Positions 1 through 6,700 of a stretch of DNA of 7,753 bases are shown one piece after another. A program made the position numbers and the translations under genes. Each line of letters begins with the position of its first letter. The stretch's first letter is position 1. The notes below the pieces were generated by a model. The model searched no databases and was not told where the DNA came from. It worked only from the letters and a program-made list of their open reading frames with translations. Source of the DNA: Spirochaetaceae bacterium (GTDB lineage: Bacteria > Spirochaetota > Spirochaetia > Treponematales > Breznakiellaceae). Location: the NCBI GenBank assembly GCA_031265025.1, contig JAISDF010000049.1, forward strand, positions 1 through 7,753, given 5' to 3'.

Positions 1-2
1 CG

Positions 3-83
3 GGATTGCTGCTTTTACCAATTGCCGCGGGGTTGTTGATATTTTTTCTTTTCTTTGGCATGGTAGAGCTATGTTTAAGTGTT
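3..83 (+). other. Out-of-frame hydrophobic segment at left edge; possible fragment or frameshift
   Basis: Frame 3 is open from the left edge and encodes about 20 uninterrupted hydrophobic residues (GLLLLPIAAGLLIFFLFFGM), typical of a membrane helix, followed by VELCLSV. The frame stays open to a stop at 330-332, but beyond about position 83 it looks like an out-of-frame shadow of the next gene, which has much better protein character. The segment could be the membrane part of an upstream gene, the true N-terminus of the next protein separated by a frameshift near the T-rich run at 40-57, or chance from T-rich DNA. The sequence to the left is needed to decide, so I do not call it a gene. Confidence 0.25.
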
Positions 84-658
84 CGTCCCGTGTTGACGGG
101 GCCATCCCTGTGGAATATCAGGCTATTACTCAGGCTTTGTTTCCTTCCGGCGGTTATGCCGAGGGAGAGGGGCCTACGGTGCGGGCTGCCCGGGAATTTG
201 CTGAAATTCTCGGTATTGGGGCGGATTATGGCCGGTATCTTTCCGCCTTGTGTCCTCCCGGCGCGGAACAGGCCTGGGGAGGGGCCTCCCGTGTTTTATT
301 GGAGCATTTTCAAAATAATCTTGACCTTTTGATCCAAAAAACCTGGGTAGACCAGGCCGATGAGGACCGCAAACGCAAACTTGAGGACCGTATTCCCGGC
401 TTTATCAGCGCCCTGGAACAGGGTAATTTACAGGAAGCTCTGGCGGAATTCGGGGTGATTCTGGAGGAATTGGCCTATCTTTTTTTTGGCGCGCAGAGCC
501 ATAAAGAAGATTTTACCGAATACACGCTGCGTATTGATACCCAAATGGGTCTTTTCTGGTGGTACGGCGGAAAACTCGGACGGCTTATGAATTTTACGGA
601 CAAACCGGCGCTCGGGGCTTTGCTGCTCATTGGAATCTGTTATTTGACCAATTTTTAA
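71..658 (+). CDS. Hypothetical protein, ~195 aa, family not recognised
   Basis: I do not recognise this protein and assign no function. It reads as a real coding region up to TAA at 656-658. Residues 1-90 are mixed, with a Gly/Pro-containing part. Residues 94-108 (WVDQADEDRKRKLED) are highly charged and probably helical. Residues 110-140 form a helical stretch ending in the hydrophobic AYLFFG. Residues 155-175 are aromatic (GLFWWYGG), and the C-terminus from about 180 is hydrophobic (LGALLLIGICYLTNF), possibly one short membrane segment or a buried helix. No signal peptide follows the ATG at 71. That ATG is the only usual start in this frame inside the window, but it has no good ribosome binding site and the frame is open to the left edge, so the true start may lie outside. 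Valine 14 (GTG at 110) is a weaker alternative. glnS follows after 36 bases on the same strand, so co-transcription is likely. Confidence 0.72.
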   Translation: MFKCSSRVDGAIPVEYQAITQALFPSGGYAEGEGPTVRAAREFAEILGIGADYGRYLSALCPPGAEQAWGGASRVLLEHFQNNLDLLIQKTWVDQADEDRKRKLEDRIPGFISALEQGNLQEALAEFGVILEELAYLFFGAQSHKEDFTEYTLRIDTQMGLFWWYGGKLGRLMNFTDKPALGALLLIGICYLTNF

Positions 659-680
659 GTTCTTCCGGCAGACCCAACAT

Positions 681-687
681 GAGGGAG
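681..687 (+). promoter_or_regulatory. Ribosome binding site of glnS
   Basis: The purine-rich GAGGGAG lies 7 bases before the ATG at 695. It is a good match to the anti-Shine-Dalgarno end of 16S rRNA and fixes the glnS start. No convincing promoter is visible in the 36-base gap, so glnS is probably read from a promoter further upstream. Confidence 0.75.
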
Positions 688-694
688 CAAAACA

Positions 695-2464
695 ATGGGT
701 GATGATACAAAAAATCCGCTTGACGCTGTTTCAGGCGCGTCGAATTCGGGCGCGGAGCTTCCGGGCGGCGACTTTATCAGCGATTTTATCGCCGAAGATC
801 TAAAAAGCGGCCGGTTCAGCTATGTGCATACCCGCTTTCCGCCTGAACCCAACGGCTGGCTGCATATCGGACACTGCAAGGCCCTGGCGATTGATTTTTC
901 CATGGCCGCCAAATTCGGCGGCAAGTGCAATCTCCGTTTTGACGATACCAATCCCGAAAAAGAGGATATCTCGTATGTCGAGGCCATCAAGCGGGATATC
1001 AGGTGGCTGGGCTTTGACTGGGCGGACCGGGAATACTACGCATCCGATTATTACGAATACCTCTACGAGCTTGCCGTTAAAATCATCAAAAAAGGCCGGG
1101 CCTATGTGGATGATCTCTCCGAGGATGAAATCCGGGAATACCGGGGGACCGCGGTTCCCGACAAGAACAATATCACCTGTACGCCGCCGGGCAGGAACAG
1201 CCCCTGGCGGGACCGTCCGGTAGAAGAAAACCTTGATCTTTTCGCCCGGATGCGGGCCGGGGAATTCGCCGACGGCGCCAAAACCCTGCGGGCCAAAATC
1301 GACATGACCCATCCCAACCTCAACATGCGGGACCCGGTAATGTACCGTATCAGGCGGGCCACCCATTACCGCACCGGCGACGCCTGGTGCATTTACCCCA
1401 TGTATGATTTTCAGCATCCCCTTTCCGACGCCAGGGAGGGCATCACCCATTCGCTGTGTTCCCTTGAGTATGAGATACACCGTCCCCTTTACGAATGGTT
1501 CATAAAAGAGGCTGAGGTGTTTCCGTCCCGTCAGATTGAATTCTCCCGGCTCAACCTTACCCATACGGTACTTTCCAAACGCTGGCTCCTCCGTCTTGTT
1601 CAGGAAAAGTATGTCTCGGGCTGGGACGATCCCCGCATGCCCACCCTGGCCGGACTCCGCCGCAGGGGTTATACCCCCGAGGCCCTGCGTGATTTTATGA
1701 CCCGTATCGGTATTGCCAAGACAGACAGCATGGTGGACATAGCCCTCCTTGAATACTGCCTCAGGGAAGACCTTAACAAAAGGGCCCTCCGGGTCATGGC
1801 GGTGCTCAATCCCCTCAAGCTCATCATCGAAAACTGGGAAGAAGGAAAAACCGAAGAGCTTGAAGCGGCAAACAACCCCGAAGACCCGGCGGCCGGCGTG
1901 CGGAAAATTTGCTTCTCCCGTGAACTCTGGATAGAGCGGGAAGATTTTGAGGAAGTTCCGCCGCCCAAATATTTCAGGCTCTTCCCCGGAAATTCGGTGC
2001 GGCTCCGCTACGGCTACATCATTACCTGTACGGGTTTTGACAAGGACGCTTCGGGCAGGATTACTTCGGTGCGCTGTACCTACGACAGCGAAACCAGGGG
2101 AGGCAATGCCCCGGACAACCGCAAGGTCAGGGGAACCATACACTGGGTCTCCGCGTCCAGCGCCCTTCCCCTTGAAGTGCGGATATACGATTACCTCTTT
2201 ACTCCCGAGCGGCCCATGGAAGTTGCCCCCCGTCCGGACGGCAGCCCCGGTTCCTTTACCGACAACCTCAATCCCGGTTCCCTTACGGTCATTACCAATG
2301 CCTGGGGCGAGCCCTGCCTTGCCAAGGCCGGAGAAGGGGACCGCTTTCAATTTGAACGGCTTGGCTATTTTGTCCGGGACAACGGGGGGGACAGGCCGGT
2401 GTTCAATAAAACCATAGGACTGCGGGACACCTGGGCAAAAATTGAAAAGAAGGGCAAGCCTTGA
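695..2464 (+). CDS. glnS: Glutaminyl-tRNA synthetase (GlnRS)
   Basis: This cytoplasmic class I synthetase joins glutamine to tRNA-Gln using ATP. The 589 residues match bacterial GlnRS along their whole length. The HIGH signature is at residues 57-60 within FPPEPNGWLHIGHCKA, followed by NLRFDDTNPEKEDI (79-92). AKIDM and MRDPVMYRI lie around 200-219, WCIYPMYDF at 231-239, and the KMSKS-type loop is VLSKR at 292-296. GWDDPRMPT (309-317) precedes the helical part. From about residue 365 come the two anticodon-binding beta-barrels, with late conserved blocks HWVSA (483-487) and GLRDTWAK (575-582). WCIYPMYDF, the VLSKR loop and the barrel domain favour GlnRS over the related GluRS. It is slightly longer than the E. 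coli enzyme (about 554 residues) because of an N-terminal extension of roughly 20 residues and an insert near 153-166. The start is fixed by a strong ribosome binding site. The stop overlaps the next gene by 4 bases. Confidence 0.97.
   Translation: MGDDTKNPLDAVSGASNSGAELPGGDFISDFIAEDLKSGRFSYVHTRFPPEPNGWLHIGHCKALAIDFSMAAKFGGKCNLRFDDTNPEKEDISYVEAIKRDIRWLGFDWADREYYASDYYEYLYELAVKIIKKGRAYVDDLSEDEIREYRGTAVPDKNNITCTPPGRNSPWRDRPVEENLDLFARMRAGEFADGAKTLRAKIDMTHPNLNMRDPVMYRIRRATHYRTGDAWCIYPMYDFQHPLSDAREGITHSLCSLEYEIHRPLYEWFIKEAEVFPSRQIEFSRLNLTHTVLSKRWLLRLVQEKYVSGWDDPRMPTLAGLRRRGYTPEALRDFMTRIGIAKTDSMVDIALLEYCLREDLNKRALRVMAVLNPLKLIIENWEEGKTEELEAANNPEDPAAGVRKICFSRELWIEREDFEEVPPPKYFRLFPGNSVRLRYGYIITCTGFDKDASGRITSVRCTYDSETRGGNAPDNRKVRGTIHWVSASSALPLEVRIYDYLFTPERPMEVAPRPDGSPGSFTDNLNPGSLTVITNAWGEPCLAKAGEGDRFQFERLGYFVRDNGGDRPVFNKTIGLRDTWAKIEKKGKP
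2449..2454 (+). promoter_or_regulatory. Ribosome binding site deciding the TTG start of the AlaX gene
   Basis: GAAGGG inside the last codons of glnS ends 6 bases before TTG at 2461 and 12 bases before the alternative GTG at 2467. The spacing favours TTG. The site is moderate in strength, and ribosomes finishing glnS could also restart here. Confidence 0.55.
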
Positions 2465-3705
2465 CCGTGCGTACTGAGCGGCTTTACTACGAGTACACCG
2501 GGACGGAAGGCCGTACAGGGACGGAAGGCGCTTCGCTTTCCGCCGCGCCTTTTTCCGCGAATATTCTGGAACTCCGGGAGAGAGACGGCCGCCTTGCGCT
2601 GCTTCTTGACAGGACTATCTTTTATCCCGAAGGCGGCGGGCAGAGCGGCGACCGGGGCAGCATTAACAATGTTCCCCTCATTGACGTGAAGGAAGAAGGA
2701 GGCGAAATCCTCCATCTGGTTGACCATGACGCGAAACTTGAGAACGGCCCGGCGCTTCTTGTTCTTGACGCCGCGCGGCGCAGGGATTTTACCGTCCAGC
2801 ATTCAGGCCAGCATCTTCTTTCGGGAACCATAGTAAGACTCCTGTCCGCGCCTACGGTGTCCATGCATCTGGGCGAAGAGTACAATACCATTGATGTTGA
2901 ACGGGGGGAATTTTCCACAGAGGAACTCATCGCTGTTGAAGAAGCGGCGGCCGGCGTCATTGAGGCTGACTTCCCCATAATCATACATTTGTGTCCCCCC
3001 GAAGACCTGCGTTCCTTTCCGCTCCGCAAGACTCCTCCCCAGGGCGAGGAACTTGTCAGGGTGGTAGAAATCCGGGGTCATGATTTTTCGCCCTGCTGCG
3101 GAACCCACTGTTCCTCGACAGGCGGCATAGGCATGCTCCGCGTACTGGGCGCGGAAAAATACAAGGGCATGACCCGCGTTACCTTTATTGCCGGACGCCG
3201 TGTCCTCGTTGACAGCCGCCGCCGGAGGCATGAGGCTGAGACTGTTTCGCGGGCGCTGAAGATACCGGTAAACGGAATCGCCGCCGGCGTCCTTGCCCTG
3301 AACGAGCGAAGCAAGGACATGGAGAAAAAACTTTCCGTTCTTAAAAACGCCGAAGCCCGGCGTGAGGCGGAAGACCTGCTCAGGGACGCGGCGTCAGGAG
3401 GCCTGATACAGCGGCTCTACGCCGATCATGACATGGAAGACGTGCTCCTCATAGGCAGGACGGCGCAGAAGAAGACCGCCGCCGTGCTGCTCCTTGCTTC
3501 GGAACCGGACGGAAAATTCGCCGCGCTGTGTTCGAGAAAGGGCGTTGATATAAAGGCCCTGATCGGGGAAACATGCGAAACCTACGGCGTCCAGGGCGGC
3601 GGAGGCGGCGGATTTTTTCAGGGCCTCCTGCCTCCTGCCGGAACACGCCAAAATTTTCTCGATGAGTTAAGCCGTAAACTGTCCGCGCTATCTTTTGTTT
3701 CCTGA
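2461..3705 (+). CDS. Long-form AlaX-type alanyl-tRNA editing protein with DHHA1-like C-terminus
   Basis: This is a stand-alone relative of the editing half of alanyl-tRNA synthetase. The family hydrolyses mischarged Ser-tRNA-Ala (and Gly-tRNA-Ala) in trans in the cytoplasm. The 414 residues hold the N-terminal glycine motif FYPEGGGQSGDRG (54-66), then zinc-site motif HSGQH (114-118, His 114 and His 118), then SPCCGTH (210-216, ligands Cys 212 and His 216), followed by TGGIG and EKYKGMTRVTFIAGRR. All four expected zinc ligands are present. Residues 280-310 look like a charged helix or coiled coil. The C-terminal part ends in glycine-rich GVQGGGGGGFFQG (376-388), like the C-Ala/DHHA1 domain of AlaRS, which places it in the long AlaX class. 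No catalytic aminoacylation domain is present, so it is not AlaRS itself. The TTG start overlaps the glnS stop as TTGA; GTG at 2467 is the alternative. Serine as substrate is inferred from the family. Confidence 0.93.
   Translation: MTVRTERLYYEYTGTEGRTGTEGASLSAAPFSANILELRERDGRLALLLDRTIFYPEGGGQSGDRGSINNVPLIDVKEEGGEILHLVDHDAKLENGPALLVLDAARRRDFTVQHSGQHLLSGTIVRLLSAPTVSMHLGEEYNTIDVERGEFSTEELIAVEEAAAGVIEADFPIIIHLCPPEDLRSFPLRKTPPQGEELVRVVEIRGHDFSPCCGTHCSSTGGIGMLRVLGAEKYKGMTRVTFIAGRRVLVDSRRRRHEAETVSRALKIPVNGIAAGVLALNERSKDMEKKLSVLKNAEARREAEDLLRDAASGGLIQRLYADHDMEDVLLIGRTAQKKTAAVLLLASEPDGKFAALCSRKGVDIKALIGETCETYGVQGGGGGGFFQGLLPPAGTRQNFLDELSRKLSALSFVS
2500..2529 (+). repeat. Short tandem duplication in the N-terminus of the AlaX gene
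   Basis: The 12-mer GGGACGGAAGGC occurs at 2500-2511 and again at 2518-2529, an 18-base period that keeps the frame. It encodes TGTEG twice (residues 13-17 and 19-23), between YYEY and FSANILEL, which in relatives I recall lie closer together. It looks like a small in-frame slippage duplication. Confidence 0.6.
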
Positions 3706-3708
3706 CTG

Positions 3709-3717
3709 TGTTATACT
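3709..3717 (+). promoter_or_regulatory. Extended -10 promoter element before the macroglobulin gene
   Basis: TG-T-TATACT is a full extended -10 element (TGnTATAAT type) with the hexamer at 3712-3717. No good -35 box lies 16-18 bases upstream, which extended -10 promoters can tolerate. Transcription would start about 6-8 bases after the hexamer, around 3723-3726, just ahead of the ATG at 3727. This would give an mRNA with almost no leader. Assignment is by motif only. Confidence 0.45.
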
Positions 3718-3726
3718 TTTTATATC

Positions 3727-6700
3727 ATGTCTCAAAACAAACGCCGGAACTGGCTTCGCTTTTTTCTGGGTTCATATACCCCTCCCGAATTTCTTCGCGG
3801 CATATACCGTTTTTTCGCCGATGGAAAATGCGGCGAACTGTGCCGGACTTTCGCTGATTTCAACAAAAGGATTTTTAAGGCCCACAAGGGACGCTATATA
3901 GCCTCCTGTGCCGCGCTGCTTCTGGCCGCCGGCATGCTTATAGGCTGGCGCATGACGGCCTCCCGCCGCCCCCGGCCCATACAGGTTGAGTTTACCTGGT
4001 CCGTGCCGGATAACCGCATAGGCGAGGAAGGCCAGGACGGTTTCCGCGAGGAACGCCCCCTGACCGTAGCGTTTTACGCTCCGGCGGCCAGGGTGGAAGC
4101 ATCTGATACGGAAGTCGCGGAGGGCATTACCATCAATCCGCCTGTTGAGGGGACATGGAAGTGGGAGGGCGACAGCCTCCTTGTTTTTACCACAGAAGCA
4201 AAATGGGCGCTGGGGCAAAAATACACCGTGAACTTTGCCAGGGATTTTTTTCCTTCCCATATCAAGACAGGCAGGAGCTTTTCTTTTTCGCTTCCCGGCT
4301 TTGAGCTTTCCGACGAAGACATTCAGTTCTACATTGACCCTGAAAACGCCGGTGTCAGGCGCGTCCTTGCCACGGTCAGGGCAAACTATCCCATAGACCG
4401 CCCTTCCCTGGAACGCAGCATAAGCATAGAGCCTGATATCAGGGCCGATTCCGGTTCGCTTAAAAAAAGGCTTTATGAGTTTACCGTTGATTACAACGAG
4501 ACCGGGACAGCGGCCTATATTGTATCCGAAACGCTGGGGCTTCCGGCCAGGCCCCTGACCATGGTAGTTACCGTAGGGCGGGGCGTCAAGGATGAAAGCG
4601 GAAGCAGCGCTTCGTCCGAGCAGTTGAAACTGTACGCCGGCATTCCAAGCATAACCAGTTACGCGCACGTTGAATCGTCAAGACATGACCTTGTGATGAA
4701 CCCGAACCAGCTCTACGACCAGGTGCTTATTCTTGCCACCAGGGGAACAATCGAAGAAAGCGAACTCAGCAAAAACATAGGCCTGTGGGAGCTGCCGGTA
4801 AACAGGCCTGCTCTTCCGGGCCTCCGGGAGATTGAAAATTACGCCTGGTCTTCGGTTGACGAGGCGGTTCCCGATGTCTTAAACGTGTCCCGCAGGGTTG
4901 ATCTGGAGGCTATCCCCGGCGAACTCCGCTATAATTCGGTTACAAGCTATAAATTCAGCGCCGAAGCCGGGCGTTATGTGTTTTTGCGCGTCAATAACGG
5001 AACCCGGTTTTACGGCGGCTATGTGCTCAACGAACCCTATGAGGCCATATTCAGAGTAAAGGAATATCCCAGGGAGCTTGCCATACTTTCATCAGGCTCC
5101 ATACTTGCCTATTCGGGGGACAAACGGCTTTCCCTTTTGAGCCGCGGCGTACAGAATGTCCGCTTTGAGATAGGGCGCGTCAGGCCCGACGACATTAACC
5201 ATCTGGTGTCCCAGACCAGAGGGGACATTTCCAACATACAGTACAGGAATTATACTTTTAACGATTACAATATTACCGAACAGTTTCGGGATACGGCGAA
5301 CGTCCCCCTTTCAAGCGGACGGGATGTCGGCTATTTTTCTTTTGATTTTTCACGGTATCTTGAAAATATTCCTTCGAGGAATTTAAGGCACGGTCTCTTT
5401 ATCTTCTCGGTCAAGGAAGATATCGAAAGACCTGTGTATCAGGACAGGCGGCTCATTGTCGTTACCGATCTGGGTTTCTTTGTAAAGACCAATACCGACG
5501 GAACCAGGGATGTCTTTGTCCAGTCCATCGCCACAGGCGGCCCGGTAGACGGGGCCCAGCTTACCGTGCTTGGCCTCAACGGGAATCCGGTGTTCAGCGC
5601 CTATACCGGGCCCGACGGACATGTGCGGGTTCCCAATCTCCAGGACTACAAGAATGACCGCGTTCCCACGGTTTTTACCGTGCGGATGGGCGAGGATCTT
5701 TCCTTTATGCCCTACAGTCCCACGGGCCGGAATCTTGATTATTCTTCCTTTGATGTGGGCGGGATACAGGGCGCAAGCGACCCCAAAACCCTCAGGGCCT
5801 TTCTGTTCTCCGACCGGGGGCTTTACCGTCCCGGCGACGAGGTGCGCATAGCCATGGCGGTCAAGTCAGGCGACTGGATGCTCAATCTCGGAGGCACGCC
5901 CCTTGAATGTAAAGTTACCGATCCTCGGGGCGCGGAAATTTACAACAGGCGCATAAGCCTTTCTCGGGAGGGCGTTGAGGAACTGCGTTTCAGCACCCAG
6001 GAATGGTCTCCCACCGGGACCTATACCGCGTCGTTATACGTCATACGGGAGCGGGACAGAAGGGAGGAAAGGGTTTTTCTCGGTTCCGTTACTGTCAAGG
6101 TAGAAGAATTCCTCGCCGACACCCTCAATGTGCAGGCCGCCTTTAATCCCCTGCCGGGAAGCGGCTGGATAAGCCCGTCCGAACTTTCCGCCCTGGTTAC
6201 TGTGCGGAACCTCTTCGGAACCCCGGCGGCGGGCAACGAGGTAAAGGCACAGATAAACCTTGTTCCTTCCCGCCAGTATTTCCGCGAGTACCGGGACTAC
6301 AGTTTCGCGGACCCCTTTTTGACCGGAAAAAGCTACCAGGAATTCCTGGGAAGCCGCACCACCGACAGCGACGGAAAAGTGTCTTTCAATCTGGACCTTT
6401 CAAAGTTTGAAAAGGCGACATATAATCTTACCTTTTACGCCGAGGCCTTTGAAAAGGGAAGCGGCCGCAATGTGGCCGCCGAGACCTCCGTGTATGTGAG
6501 CCCTCTTCCGTACCTCATCGGCTACAGGAGCGACGGAAGCCTCAGCTATATTCAGCAGGACGCTTCCAGGGTGATTTCCCTTCTTGCCATTGACAGCAAT
6601 GCCGAAAAAACCACCGCCAGGGACCTGACCTTTTCCCTTGTGGAACTGCGTTATGTGTCAGCCCTGGTGCTTGAGCCGGGCGGGGTATACAAGTACCAGT

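Noticed and set aside
1..61. Possible minus-strand gene starting at 61 with a basic start (MPKKRKNINNPAAIGKSS)
   Set aside because: The lysines come from the run of T on the + strand, and there is no ribosome binding site. Only 9 bases separate it from the opposite gene start, leaving no room for promoters. It cannot be assessed without sequence to the left.
644..672. TTGACC at 644-649 as a -35 box for glnS
   Set aside because: The bases 17 positions downstream (GGCAGA) do not resemble a -10 box, and the match lies in the coding end of the preceding gene.
800..2350. A long open frame of about 516 codons on the minus strand, opposite glnS
   Set aside because: It is exactly codon-aligned with glnS, so it is open only because glnS avoids TTA, CTA and TCA codons. 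Its translation has no recognisable motifs, while glnS is certain.
2384..2390. Run of seven G in glnS as a phase-variation or frameshift site
   Set aside because: The frame is intact through the conserved GLRDTWAK block to the stop, and phase variation of an essential synthetase is implausible.
3706..3726. Terminator between the AlaX and macroglobulin genes
   Set aside because: There is a T-rich stretch but no GC-rich inverted repeat before it, so no intrinsic terminator is supported.
3898..3909. Lipobox-like IAS-Cys (residues 58-61) in the macroglobulin
   Set aside because: The hydrophobic helix follows the cysteine instead of preceding it, and the n-region would be over 50 residues long. 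A lipoprotein signal is therefore unlikely.
3772..4668. A minus-strand open frame of about 298 codons opposite the macroglobulin
   Set aside because: It is also codon-aligned with the real gene and explained by the same codon avoidance. Its translation is shadow-like and no ribosome binding site stands out.
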